DNA of 64,000 nucleotides. Origin: Telopea speciosissima. Its lineage: Eukaryota > Streptophyta > Magnoliopsida > Proteales > Proteaceae. This document shows, piece by piece, positions 11,985 through 23,935 of the stretch; positions within the stretch are counted from its first letter, which is position 1, and each line of letters starts with the position of its first letter. The position numbers and the translations under genes are program-made. The DNA lies in contig NC_057917.1 in NCBI RefSeq assembly GCF_018873765.1, positions 56,602,464 to 56,666,463 on the forward strand, written 5' to 3'. The notes beneath the pieces were generated by a model that was given only the letters and a program-made list of their open reading frames with translations, was not told where the DNA came from and did not search any database.

Positions 11985-12146
11985 AAAATTTGGTGATTGG
12001 CTTTTTGTTTTTTTTCACTCCTGGCCTTATTTTCTAGTTAACGTGTTTACCTACTCGAAAATAACTAGAAAATAAGGCCAGGAGTTTAAAAAAAAAAAAA
12101 AAAAAGGCAAATCATCAAATTTTCTAGTTAACGTGTTTACCTACTC
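11985..12146. repeat. Foldback with embedded direct repeats
   Basis: Positions 11985-12040 and 12062-12123 are inverted copies (CTCCTGGCCTTATTTTCTAG and its complement), spaced by about 20 nt. The loop-side block TTTCTAGTTAACGTGTTTAC (12031 on) recurs directly at 12121 on, and a shorter piece recurs near 12168. The right arm contains an A-tract of about 18. Confidence 0.8.
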
Positions 12147-12274
12147 ATTTTTACCAAAAAAAAAGTGCTTACCTACTCATTTCTTTTGTCTGTTGTTTTC
12201 TGCTCTTCTTCGTAATTCGGTGTTTGGGTGTGTGGAATAGTTTTGTTTTGTTGGTACCACACTACCACTGCACT

Positions 12275-13265
12275 ATGATTGTTCTCAGCTGGAATGTTCA
12301 AGGGCTTCACTATCCTCATGAGAAACCAGAGTTGGTATTCCCGTTTAAGACCAAAGTTAGAACCCTTGATGAGAAATGAGTCCCAAATTTCTTTAAAAAG
12401 TATGTAACACTTTTGGTTTCATCCCTAGCTAGCCAAAGATCTAATCCTACTGCCTAGGGACTCTTAACTCTTATCAATGATTTTGGGTTGTTAATTGAAG
12501 TTTGATTGAGGGGTTCTTGTTTTACTTGTTCTAATAAACCAAAAAAAACCCTAATCACATTAAAATAGTTTTAGATAGGAGCTTTGGATCTCCTGCTTGC
12601 TGTGCTTTATAGCCATCGGTTACTCTTCACAACTTGCCATCTTTCGATTCTGATCAAAACCCACTTTTACTTCAACATTTTTCAGAGCTGACAATTTTTT
12701 AAGAAACTTTTCCATTTTCAAGCACCATAATTTTATCATCTTTAATTTTTTATTTTTGGTAAATCTAAATGGTCTTCTCTTGGGGATTCCAAATTAATCA
12801 TTAAATTGATGAATAAAGAGGTGTTTGGAAATTTGTTTTTTTCTTAAGGATTTTTTCTTTTGACAGCTTCAGCTGTTGGAAAATTTGTATCCTACTCCGG
12901 AATATATTGCAAAAATATCTTAAGTTTATAACACTTCACTAGCTCCTTGATGCTAAAGAGGAGTTTTGGTCTTAGAAATCCAGGCATTAGTATGTTAGTG
13001 TAGGTGTCTATAATAGTAAATTGGCAAATACTAATCTTAGAAAGCGTTCGATTGAGTTCTTCAAAAATAACAATTGAGTGCTAGTTGCCAGTTCCTTCAT
13101 ATTTCTAGAGAATCCATCGATGTTGTGGATTCCCTAACTCGAAAGGCTCAGTCGCTTAATTACGTATGCAACTGTATGGCCTAACTCCACTTCATGGTTG
13201 TTGGAACTTTGCAATCCCTTAGTTGTGTTTTCTTTAACCCCCCGCCTCAAAAAAAAAAAAAATTT
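12275..13265 (+). mobile_element. L1-type LINE remnant lacking its middle
   Basis: At 12275 the sequence reads MIVLSWNVQGLHYPHE, the characteristic start of the endonuclease domain of plant L1 ORF2. At about 13095-13182 it reads FLHISRESIDVVDSLTRKAQ, the usual end of the RNase H domain, followed by a stop and an A-run near 13248-13262. The 3.5 kb normally between these ends (reverse transcriptase and most of both nuclease domains) is replaced by about 0.8 kb of unrecognised DNA. It is either one internally deleted LINE or two separate shards. Confidence 0.5.
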
Positions 13266-13401
13266 TTTTAATCAATGTGGTATGTATAATCGGTTCAATC
13301 GTATGCCAATTCTTCTTTGTTCAAAAACAAATGATTTATCAGCTCCAAATCAAACCGAATCATTTAATAAACGTAATAAATTTTGGATTGCAATTCACAA
13401 C

Positions 13402-13770
13402 CTTTTTTTTTTTTTTGTGAGAAAAGCAAATTATAATTAATTAGAAAGATATACATCAGGGTTCATAGTACAAAAACGATTGTTTTCCAAGGAGAGCACA
13501 AAAGACTAAGTGCTGCATAATTAGAACCAGCGGGTCATCTGAACGAATCACCATTTTTAACTCAAAAAAATCTGGCAAAAAGTTAAGCAATGTAAGAAGT
13601 AGATGTGATGACCAGGATTCTGAAGGAGTCAGCAGCATTGTTGGAACTTCTCTGTGGTGGCACCATAATTCATATATTAAGTAATGAGTTTTCTGTACTT
13701 GGCTGATTCCTACTAGAATTCCAGCTATCTCTGCCTCCACTTTGCTCTTCAGATTTTCAAAACCTGCAGC
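13402..13770 (-). mobile_element. Probable LINE 3' end (RNase H remnant) with poly-A
   Basis: On the minus strand, residues such as KVEAEIAGILVGISQVQ, then SWSSHLLLTLLNFL and VIRSDDPLVLIMQHLV, resemble the alpha-helix and tail motifs of the RNase H domain at the end of plant L1 LINEs. About 45 bp beyond the stop lies an A-run (T-run at 13402-13415 on the plus strand). Key catalytic acids are not clear, so the call is tentative. A host RNase H-like gene fragment is the alternative. Confidence 0.4.
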
Positions 13771-13947
13771 TATCAGCAGAATATGTCCCTGAAACAAAAT
13801 GCAATAAGCCCAAACAGATGATACTAATGTTGGGTTAGCAACTCCTACGCAAATCAATATGTAGTGATCATAACAGGGAATAGAGAGATTAGCTACACAA
13901 ATTGTCAATAGATAAGCATGAATCAGAAAGAGTAAAGTCCATAGCAA

Positions 13948-14635
13948 GTCACAACCTTAGCAGTGTATACATCATTTTCCCTTAAAATTCAAATGGAATT
14001 TCCTAAATATGGATTGTTTTTTCACTAAAATGGAAACTTGTTCGTTTCTAATACACATTTTCTTTTACTTTAGAAGCAATACAACATTTCCAGTAGTAAC
14101 AAACACAGACTTGAGTACCAGCTAGTAAATATGTAAATTGTATTAAATATGGTAGGTCCAAAGAAAAAGAGATGATTCTTCCTAAAGCCACTAAAATCTT
14201 CCATGCAAAAAAAAAAATAAAAAAAATAACAATAATTAGTTGAGATGTGGATAGATTGACTTTAACTGGAGAGAATTGAATCATTCTACCATAATGACCT
14301 TTCTGATAACAGCACATGCATACATCCACTCAAAGTGGGCACTCCCTTGAGACATTAATATGTACAAACTGATGATGATATCATGATGATCATCATCATG
14401 GCCCATGGATATGGACACTATACAGTGATACAGAAAAAAAAAAAAAAAAAAAAAAACCCCTTAAAGTGAAATTAATGGATTTTCTTTTCTTTTTGCTACT
14501 CAATGGATTGGATTTCATAAATTGATTGGACAAGAAAGCTTGGTAGGTTGGTTGTGTGGGGATGAACCAGGTGAGGGCACTAGAGGAATTCAGATTACAA
14601 TGGAAGCATTAGCTCTGCCTCTTATCTATCTCTGC

Positions 14636-14640
<5 letters not shown>
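13948..14640. other. Upstream flank of WOX1
   Basis: No gene is seen. An A-run of about 22 occurs near 14433-14456. At 14370-14400 there is a short ATGATGATCATCAT palindrome. Confidence 0.4.

Positions 14641-14692
<52 letters not shown>
14641..14692. repeat. (GA)n microsatellite upstream of WOX1
   Basis: An uninterrupted run of about 26 GA units, some 630 bp upstream of the WOX1 ATG. GA tracts are binding sites for plant BPC/GAGA proteins, so a regulatory role is possible. Confidence 0.95.
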
Positions 14693-14698
<6 letters not shown>

Positions 14699-14888
14699 GC
14701 AGTTCGGATTGAGAATAAGTGTGAAAGGCACGAGTCAGGGAGGCAACAATAAATGGAGGAAGAAGTGATGAGGGTGATTATAAACCTCATGATCGTCACG
14801 TCGTTTTTATTCGCTTCTCCCGATAACTCCCAGAATTCCACGCTTCCACCTTGCCTTTGCTTTTTCCCTTACCATTTTTGTCTGCCCC

Positions 14889-14894
<6 letters not shown>

Positions 14895-14934
<40 letters not shown>

Positions 14935-14962
14935 GCTCTCTCTCTTTCTCTCTCACTCACTT
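14895..14962. repeat. (CT)n microsatellite upstream of WOX1
   Basis: An interrupted CT tract (single G, TT and AC interruptions), about 360 bp upstream of the WOX1 ATG. It is complementary in sense to the GA tract at 14641. Confidence 0.9.
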
Positions 14963-15317
14963 CATCTGTCTTTATAACCCAGTCAACCTCCTCTCCTCTC
15001 TTGTCTTAACTTTCTTCTGTTTAAATCAAAATCTCCCTCTCTTGTTCCACCCCCATTCCTGCAACTCAAATGCACCTTCTTCCCACCCAACATATTTATA
15101 TGATTCATCATTCCTCCTCTGAAAGAAAATTAGAGTTTCAGAGCATTAGAGAGATGGTCATCAGTGAGTGAGAATGTGTGTGTTTGTGTGTCCAGTACTG
15201 TCACCTGCACTACTTATTCTCTCCTACTTCTTAGTTCTTACATTAATCTCTCTGCATACCAAATACCCTCTTTGAGTCATTTCAGCTCAGTTCATAGAAC
15301 CCATTTTCATAACAGAA

Positions 15318-16922
15318 ATGTGGATGATGGGTTGTAACGATATGTCTGATTCCTTCAACGGCAGGAGACTTCGTCCTCTCATGCCAAGACCCACTTCAAA
15401 TACTACTAATGCTGTACCTGCAACTACACCTTCAACTCATCCTTATTTTAGTCGTATTCATGGCTCCTCTGATCTCTTCCCATTAAATACCCATCTGGGT
15501 AACCTAATATAACCCTCTTTTAAATCATTTATTCATATTAATTTTTTTCATTTCTCACCTGGGTTTTTGATTATGTTTCTATATTCTGATTGCAGGAACC
15601 ATTACAGAGCAAAGCAAGAGAGAGTTCAGTGCTCAACCCGTAGTTAGTTCAAGATGGAACCCCACACCTGAACAGTTAAGGTCCTTAGAGGAGTTGTATC
15701 GACGTGGAACTCGCACACCGACGGCCGAGCAAATCCAACACATCACTGCTCAGCTTCGTCTGTTTGGTAAGATTGAAGGTAAAAATGTGTTCTATTGGTT
15801 TCAGAATCATAAAGCTAGAGAACGACAGAAACGCCGAAGACGATTGGAATCTGTTGCTGCTGCTGAAGAACAACATCGATACGGCATGGAAAACTTGGAA
15901 AAGAAAGATTCAGGTACTCATGCTATTTGTCCATCTTCTTGTAATTTCACTAAATTGACTGAGAGGGTTTTGTTTGAATCTGTTTTAAGTTGTTGCTTGA
16001 TGAAAGTTTAATTGGGTTTTTTTTTTGGTTTTGTTTTGTGGGTCTTGTTTGCAGGTTCAAGTAGGACAGGAAGCTTTGAAGTAGAACCGAACAGGAACTG
16101 GGCAACCCCTACAAACTGCAGTACACTTGCAGAGGTCTTCTATACATCTCAATTGTCTCTAAAACCCTTTAGTCTTCTTTACCTGTGGGTAACCAGAGAT
16201 TGTTAATTTAAAGCCACTGAAACATCTAAAATCAATGATTAGAAGAAATTATACTTTATGAGAAGATAAAGTAGATAGAAAAAGAAGGAAGAAACACACA
16301 CAGAGCAACAAATTAAAGGCAAGGTTTGTATGTTGGGAAACTAAAAGGAGGTTTAAAAGCTGTACTACTCCTTCCTTTCTGTCGGGTCTGTTGTTATGAA
16401 ACTGGGCTGTGAAGCCTTTGGACTTTTGGGTCTTGTGTTAACTCATCTCTTCTTCTTTTCTTCTTTATTAATTTTTTATTCATTTACTTTTCTTCTTTTT
16501 TCCAGGAATTTGTTTCAATGCAAAGAGCAGCAGTAGCAGAAAGTAGACCAGACGAATGGATTCAATTTGGGGAGGGAGAAATATTACAACAGCAGAAGCC
16601 AAGCTTGCCAGAAAGTCATGCCACGTGGCAGATGATGAATCAGATATCTTATTCTACTCTTCCCACCCACCTCATAAACACTATAACCAGAGCTACTGAA
16701 GAACCAATAAAGCTCACAAGCTATGAAAGCCTCTGCAGTGATCAAAATGAGGAATATGGAGAATCTAACACACTTCAGCTCTTCCCACTTCACAGTGACA
16801 ATACCAATAATGGTGTTAATGGTGCAAAGGAGGAGACCAAGCTGGGTAGTATTCAAATGATGAATACTACTACTGATTACACTCCATACCAATTTATTGA
16901 GTTCTTACCCACGAAGAACTGA
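15318..16922 (+). CDS. WOX1: WUSCHEL-related homeobox transcription factor, WOX1 type
   Basis: Read as join(15318-15498, 15596-15913, 16055-16134, 16506-16922), 331 aa, all introns GT-AG and in frame. The N-terminus [20 protein letters not shown] is typical of the WOX1/STENOFOLIA/LAM1/MAEWEST group. The WUS-type homeodomain lies at about residues 78-142, with the enlarged loops of the family and helix 3 [16 protein letters not shown] intact. The WUS box TLQLFPLH (residues 282-289) and a C-terminal YQFIEFLP tail are present. In the family it is a nuclear, mainly repressing regulator of lateral (leaf blade and petal) outgrowth. The exon 3 donor (GTCTTC) is weak but gives the reading TLAEEFVS, which suits the family. 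No disruption is seen. A WOX6-like paralogue is the only real alternative. Confidence 0.9.
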
Positions 16923-18000
16923 AGAAGGAGACTAACTTAGTAACTTACCCATGTGGTGAGGGATTGGGTTTTGTGTCACTTTGTCATATGCGTGTGAGAG
17001 TTAAGATGGAAGGGTTGTTTTTAGATTTTGTTGTTATTAGAAACTGTTACTGTTCTTGTTGTTATATACATCATAGGAAGTGGGAATCTGAAAGGGTTGG
17101 TGGATATTGGGTATTTAGTGATGTGGGTGTGAAGAAGGAGCTAGCTTTCCTTAAACTGCATTTCAACCATGTTGTTTACATCAGTGAAGGGCTTCAACTT
17201 AAAAATATTACAGGGTTCACTGTTTGACACTACACTTGACAGGTCTACCTATCTCCTAGGCCTTTTTGTAGTAATTGCAGAGAAGGAGAGAGAGAGAGAG
17301 AGAGATGATGGAGACTTGGGTCTATCATTTTGAGGTGTCTGAAGCTGAAATATGAATTAGATGTAAAAGAGTTTGATGTTGAAATTACTTATTATTTGTG
17401 TTGAAGACATTTGTTGCATTCCCTTACATATATGGAAAACAAATGTTTTTCTTAATGTATATTCCTCTTATGACCAGGTAATTCTATGGGAATTACACCA
17501 AACTTATACATTAGAAAAGAAACTAAAACAAGACATGCATTCCCTTTCCAAAAATTCCAACTCGTGAGATTTCATCATTCACATACATACAAAAAAACTA
17601 ATGCATTAAAAGGTTTTAGATCCATCAACCATTTGCTTAAAGCAACATTTCAAGCTATCATCTAATTAATATCAGGAATTTCATAGATTTCACAAGACAT
17701 CATTCATGACTACAAATAACAAGGCATGAATCAGCTTAATTCATTCCATAATCATTTTATGTAGCTAAGGTAAATTATATCTTACTCTTAGGTTGTACTG
17801 TTGTAGTGGTAGATGGAGAAGTTCACTGAACCTGGTCTGAAAAGAATGCTGAGACCATTCACATGGGTTATAGATAGAGTGCTTATAGACTGTCACTGCT
17901 GTCCACAATACTAAGGCTTAAAAGGACTTGCCCTTTTATATTAGCTTCTCATTCTATTTAGCTTTGGTTCTTTAAAACCCACCAATGGGAAGGAAAAAAG
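16923..18000. other. WOX1 3' flank
   Basis: Presumed 3' untranslated region, with a (GA)n tract near 17288-17305, then AT-rich intergenic DNA. No second gene is recognised. Confidence 0.4.
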
Positions 18001-20228
18001 ATTAAAAAGCAGTGACATCAGAGGGGAGAGGAACACTGTGATGTTGCCTTTTGTGAGGATTGGGAATTGGGGCTTGGGAAGGACTCAAGGAGGAGGGGAG
18101 AAGAGGTTTGGGACTTTGGGGGAGAGGTAATGTGGTTGTCTTATTGAGACAGAAGAGTAGCTGGAGCTTACGAAACAAGCCCGACCACCCTTTTGCTCAG
18201 CAATTAATGCTGGATGCTGAAACACCAAGAAAATCTCTCATAAGATCACGGTCGGTTCTTGGCAATCTGCACTACCCCCTCCCCCCTTTTTTCCACCCTC
18301 TGTGGAATCTGCTTCTGTTTCAATTCCCACCATTTTTCTCTCTTTCTTCAACACAGTTGAACCTAGCTACTACCTCACTACTCTCTTTTCCCTTTTGTCT
18401 TCTAATAACATCAGACATTGAGACTTGGGAGAAAAAGACTGTAATGATGATTTGTTTGTTCTGTTGGCTGTCTTCTGAGTCCTGAGTCCTGAGAGTCCTG
18501 GCCAATTTATTTTTTAAAAGTTGAATGAATTCCATTTTCTAATCTAACAAAAGGAAAAAGGGAAAAAAGGCAAAGTGACCTTATTCAAGTTTCAGATGAT
18601 TTTGCAGAGACATGTTGACACCCACAAAGCATGAAAAAAAGCCTAAAAAGAACTTACAACTCTTCAAGTACCATTTCCTCACTACATCATCTGAAGATTG
18701 AATGGTCCATTGGTCCATATTCCTAACTCCATAAGAAGAAAATCACTATTTAATCCTTAAAATGAAACCCAATTGTTAGTCATATTTAGATTAGGTTTTG
18801 ATGGAAATCTAATTCTTTTGTTAGCATCATTAACTATGTGACATGTTTCTTTTTGTTGTCTAAGTATTTGCTTACGGCAATGCCAAAGGTAGATTCTTAG
18901 ATAAAGTGATTGCGCTTGCTCCTACTGATGGCCATGCCAAAGCTGGGGCTGCAAATCTTTCTTGATTGATAGTATTTTTCTGTGTTCAGGAATGCCTGGA
19001 CGTTGGTCATGTAATGGTTTCAGTTTTTTATTCTGACCTTTAGCAATAAAAAAAAACTAATATTTGTTAAGTTGCACGGAAGATGGACCACTTTTTTTGG
19101 GTCGGAATGACAACCCAGGGTATTAAAAATCTAGCGTTTGAGGAATAAATTCAGACAACCTAGGGTTTTAAAAATCCGATCAGATCCACCTAGTCCGGTT
19201 GATGAATCGTTATCCTCTCTTGTAACTGCAAGGTGTAGTATTGCATCGTGCGGCGCAGTAGAGGCCATGTGGTACAACGGGCCCCACATGGTGCACATGG
19301 TCTCTGTAGCCGCCGCACAATATAGTACGGCACTGTGTAGTAACTGCATAGGATAAAAATTCTTCGGTTGATCTGGTTCTGGATTAGAATTACAAGACCA
19401 ATTCTGATTCCCCTTGATTCAGTTCGAACTATTCTGTACGGGAGAAACCCTAGACGTCTGCAAAATATCGATTTCAAGATTGATCCAGATTAATCCAGAT
19501 CTCGATTCCAGGTTTTAAGCCCGAATCCAATCAGACTGGTCAGTAGGGACTTTGATTTGCTAACCCAACCCAATTAGGGTAGCATAAGAAAGTATCAATA
19601 ATTGTTTCTTATATATACTTTCCCATTGATTTCAGAAGATGAAAATCACACAAATAACACATTCAAAAAGCTCAACCTATCTTGGAAAGGTTCACAGTGC
19701 TTTCTTGTTTCCAGAATGGATCGGATCGGATCGGATCTTATGGACCTTTTATTGGGTTTTTGTATCATGTATTCATGTCCAAACCCAACCTGTACTAATA
19801 TCGCTTTGAATCAAAAGAGTAGAAACCTTGGCTTGGAGGGGTGAGGTTCACGGATGAGACAGAATGGGCCAGGTGATAGCCATCCAATCAAATCACATTT
19901 TGACATGTCCTAGTTTGTGACACAGTTGTATTATGGACCCCCACTTTAGTCATGGATGAGCCCTTTTAATTGATTCTGATGGTGGGGCCCCTCATCTAGG
20001 GTTTTTTTTCATGAGAGAGGGCCCACATGAATAACAAACAAAGAAAATATTTGATGGAATGGAATGAGAAGAACAGGAATGTGATTCAGTAAGGAGGGAG
20101 AAAGAATTGAAATGGGGGAAGGAAAAAGGGGAAGAGTACACACTCAGTCTTCTGCACCAAAAATTGACAACACCTAGACATGGTTAGACAGGCTTGACAG
20201 TCCCCCTCCCCACCTCATATAATGAGGT
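18001..20228. other. Intergenic, largely unassigned
   Basis: No gene is supported. A stretch at about 18870-18965 reads AYGNAKGRFLDKVIALAPTD and then stops, with no recognised family. The GATCCGGAT-rich stretch at 19150-19520 looks like an old repeat that I cannot delimit. Confidence 0.3.
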
Positions 20229-20239
20229 CATCATGGCTC

Positions 20240-20266
20240 GCTCTCTCTCTCTCTCTCTCTCTCTCG
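20240..20266. repeat. (CT)n microsatellite
   Basis: About thirteen CT units in intergenic DNA. Confidence 0.9.
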
Positions 20267-20674
20267 ACTATAGAGAGATCAAATGTATGCTTTTCTGTGC
20301 TTAAAAGTTAAAACAAAGCCCTTGTAGTGTCACCCTATTCTCTTCCCTACCTTCCACCCCTCTCAAATTCCTTTCACTTTCCTTCTTCATTAACAACCTT
20401 TACTGGACCATTAAAGGACGTTTCAAATACAACTAAAAATAAACCCTCACATGGTTGGAGACTGGTAAAGTGCAGAGACACTTATTTCTTCTTGCATGTG
20501 AAAAAGGTATTAGAATGGCCATTTTGACAAGCTTGGAAAAACCTCACACCTGATTTATGCAAAAACACAAAATTTAGAAAGTTATAATGGAATAAGTAAG
20601 GTCTATTTTGGATTGGTAATCAAATTTGGTGGTCTAATTCAATCATATGTTCTATTTGTCTTAGATTATTCCTT

Positions 20675-20864
20675 GGGAGAAAGAACACTATCTGGTCGCA
20701 TGCGGTACGCGATCCTTACGTCCAGACACAGGACTGCATGAAATGACTGTCACACCCCCATGAAAATGTTGAAATGCCTGAGGACGTGACGGTCATTTCA
20801 CGTAGCCCTGTATTTGGACGCAGGAGCTACGCACCGCATGCGACCAAGTAGTGTTCTCTTTCTC
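20675..20864. mobile_element. Palindromic MITE copy C, 190 bp
   Basis: Begins GGGAGAAAGAACACTATCTG and ends AGTAGTGTTCTCTTTCTC. The long complementary arms include GCATGCGGTACGCGATCC against the right-arm GCTACGCACCGCATGC. Best preserved copy of the family at 8.2 kb. Confidence 0.75.
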
Positions 20865-20896
20865 ATTCCGTGTATATTTTTAGGAAAGTAGTTTTC

Positions 20897-21050
20897 TACT
20901 CAGAAGTGTGGCCTATGCCAGCACTCCCATATGTCTATCTTTCGCCTTCTCAAAAAAAAAGACACTAGGTGTCTTTTCATATGGGGAGGAGACAGATAAA
21001 CTCATGGGAATGCTGGTGGAGACCACACTCCTAGACAGAGTTCTTTTTAC
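20897..21050. mobile_element. Foldback MITE, about 150 bp
   Basis: The left arm GTGTGGCCTATGCCAGCACT continues through CCCATATGTCTATCT. The right arm is its near complement (AGATAAACTCATGGGAATGC continuing to GACCACACTC). The centre is an A-run with GACACTAGGTGTC. Confidence 0.65.
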
Positions 21051-21485
21051 CATCCTTTTATCCATGTGTAAAATTTAAATTGAACTAAAATTTTGTGAGA
21101 AAATAAGGAATAATTTAGCCTACATGTGTGCCAAATTTGAGTAATATTCGATGAGCTGTCACATGGGAGATATAAGTGGGCCATTTAGCCTACCTGTGTG
21201 CCAAATTTAGCCCCCTTGCCACTATGTATAGAAAGAGTTTGTCCAAATATTAGTAAAAAAAACCCTGATCCTTAAAGTATTGCACTAGCATTTGCAGTTG
21301 TGCAACGAAATACCAAACCCTAGGATAGCCATGGATCATGTATAATAATTTATAAAATTAAATCCTTTTAAGTATTGTAAGTGTTGGTTCATTTTCAATT
21401 CTCATAAGAAACACATTTCTCTATCGCTAGGCTTGTTTCAAGTTTTAACATGGAAAAAGAAATCCTCAAGTATCATTTTTTAATG

Positions 21486-21655
21486 GGAGCGGTTCTCTGA
21501 GCAAACAGCATAGGGGAGCGAGCGCCAAATGAGGTGCGACAAAATGGTATCAGTATAGAAGGACAGTAAGATCAATTCATGTGAAGAGGAGAGAGATAGA
21601 CATAGAGATGCTAGTATACCCGAACCTAGTGGCTTAGAGAATCTTTTTCCCTTTT
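21486..21655. mobile_element. Possible small MITE, about 170 bp
   Basis: The termini GGGAGCGGTTCTCTGAGC and GCTTAGAGAATCTTTTTCCC are imperfect inverted repeats of about 20 bp. The interior is non-coding. No target duplication was resolved. Confidence 0.4.
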
Positions 21656-21788
21656 TTCATTTAAATGACCTCTTATTTTGTATTTGCTATTTGTGCTATA
21701 TGGGTTGTGTTGCTTGTGCACAAGGAAATATATTTGGAAAAAATCTTACCATATGATGGGGATATTGTTTGTTGTCCTCAATGGAAAG

Positions 21789-22020
21789 TAGGGGTGAAAC
21801 AGGGCTGGGTTTTTTAAAAACCTAGCTCAACCCTGAGTCCTCTTAGCTCAACCCAAGCCCAACCCGGCCCTAGGTCGGATTGAGATATCTCAGCGCAGGA
21901 CCAACCCTGTCGGGCTCAACCCAGCCCAGCCCAAACCTGATTGACCCTGATTGGGCTGGGTTGGTCATAATTGACCCTGATTTTTGCTAGGGCCTGGTTG
22001 GCCCTAATTGACCAATCTCA
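21789..22020. mobile_element. Truncated hAT-type repeat, left end only
   Basis: Starts TAGGGGTGAAACAGGGCTGG and continues as GGGCTCAACCCAGCCC-type sequence shared with 28280-28450 and 38810-39200. No matching right terminus follows. Confidence 0.4.
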
Positions 22021-22499
22021 TGTGATTGGGTATTGATTTGTTTCATACTCAATTGACTATTAAACTTTTCTTTTGACTGAAAACTTACCCAATCTTAAAA
22101 TTTTAAATACTTTTGTTTAATAGATAATTAGCCTTCAAGAATTATTTTCGAAGCTTTCACATTACATTTCCTTTAAGGGGGTGGGTTCTCTGTACTAGTG
22201 GGCATAGAGTATAATTCCATGTCAAACCCTAAATTCTACCACATGGCATATTGGATAAAGTTAAAATTTGGACAAGTAGAACAAAAGATCTTATGCTCAT
22301 ATGTTAAGTACTTAAGCAAATAGAGTTTCCAAGTAACAAAATAAAACATTGAAAAAGACCAGCTATCTTTGGACCAGGATTAGGTTGATTTAATAATATA
22401 AAACCGCACTTAATGCTACAAAAAATTGGAATAAAAAAGAGATTTCTTTCATTTGATCAATATTGCAATTGAATGCCTTATTAATTAATTTATTTATTT

Positions 22500-22522
22500 G
22501 GGGGAGGGGGAGGGGGAGGGGG
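22500..22522 (+). repeat. Perfect G-quadruplex motif
   Basis: Four runs of five G separated by single A residues, the arrangement expected to form a very stable parallel G-quadruplex. It is intergenic, with no gene within 1 kb. Confidence 0.9.
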
Positions 22523-23935
22523 ATAACAATAATGCCTTAAACAACCTTAAAGCTCATCCCTTTCCAGAAATTTGTTAGGCCTACCTCTCCAAGTTCCTTA
22601 TCGATTTGTTTCTTGGGGATATCCTTTACTTCCTTGTGAACCATTTGTTTTGTAAAACACCACATAGATTTACTTCTTTGAGAACAACTATGGCATAGCC
22701 AGCTTTTCAATAATCTAAGAGTTGAGGGTAACTCTTTGAGGGTCCAGTGCTTGGAAACCTCTCTAAAAATAGGGGTGGACTGGTCATTTCACAGGTAGGA
22801 CCCACCTATAAAATGATCGACCCATTCCTATTTCTGTTGTCATTTAGCGGGGCTAGACCCTCCAGCTCCCACCACGGCTGGAGGAACCAAAGGTATGTAA
22901 GTGGTATCATGCAGATTTTTCCCCCATTCATCTAGCATAAATGGATATAAGGGGTATTTTCATTCTTTCTCTACCCTTTTTGTTGCAGTATTTTTCGATA
23001 CCACAACCACAACAAATTGGAAAAGAAAATCTATATGAAAGAAATACTTAACTGTTGGAATACATGCATCCAATGTTATTTGATTTGGTACATTGTGATT
23101 TATAACGTGAAATGAATTGGGTGAAAAGTGCACAGAGGAATTGAAGAGCAGAGAATGCATTGGTGACTGGTAACCATGTGACTGAATGACTCTACGTGGT
23201 AAAGTGTTTACTTGAGGAGGTGTTGGTAAATAAATCGAACAAATTGCATTTCAATGTAATTTTATGGGCAAAGGTTTCCCACAACCACGGTTCAAGGGAT
23301 CGGATTGTATCGGTTGATACGAATATGTATTGTTGGTATTTGATACTAATATCAATACCGTAGTGGTGATATCGAAACATGGGAGGATAAAATGGTTCAA
23401 GAAAGCAAAATGCCAGTATTTTGAGAGGGAGGGGGGGAGAAACAGTCCAATCAGGCTTGATATGGTTGATCAGTATCAATATCCATATCAGTATCTGCCA
23501 ACAACGATATCAAATACCTTGTCCACGACACTAAAGTGAAAAACTACACCAATGAGAGAGCAGGAGACAGATTTGTTCATTAATGTCTTGTTTGTTTCAC
23601 AGACAGAAAAAGGTAGAAAACGAAAACTTATGAGCCCCACAAGTAATAGGGTTAAAGAACAGGAAAAGAGAACGAAAGAAAACTATGATAAACAATTGAA
23701 TTTCATAATTTTTTATTCCAATGTGTAATAAAGTTTTGGGCCTCACATGTAATAAAGTCATTCCCCTCTTTTCCTCCCTTAAAATCTTACCTAAAATGGT
23801 AGGACTTTGGAGAAAAGTACAGTAAGATAAATGGTTTGCCATGCAGGCACACAAGTTTCCTTAATGAGTGGTTGTTTGCTTAGTGTCCCACCCAGGGAAT
23901 CAAACATCTGCCTTTTTCTCTAAAAGTATCCCACC
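22523..23935. other. Intergenic, dispersed repeat remnants
   Basis: At about 23285-23525 there is a GTATCGGTTGATACG-type stretch related to the repeats near 9.1, 28.5 and 51.4 kb. Nothing else is recognised. Confidence 0.35.

Noticed and set aside
14753-14977. Open frame rich in Leu/Ser on the plus strand
   Set aside because: It is a translation of the CT microsatellite in the WOX1 upstream region.
18060-18485. 141-aa open frame
   Set aside because: Low-complexity, no family resemblance, no splice or start context to support it.
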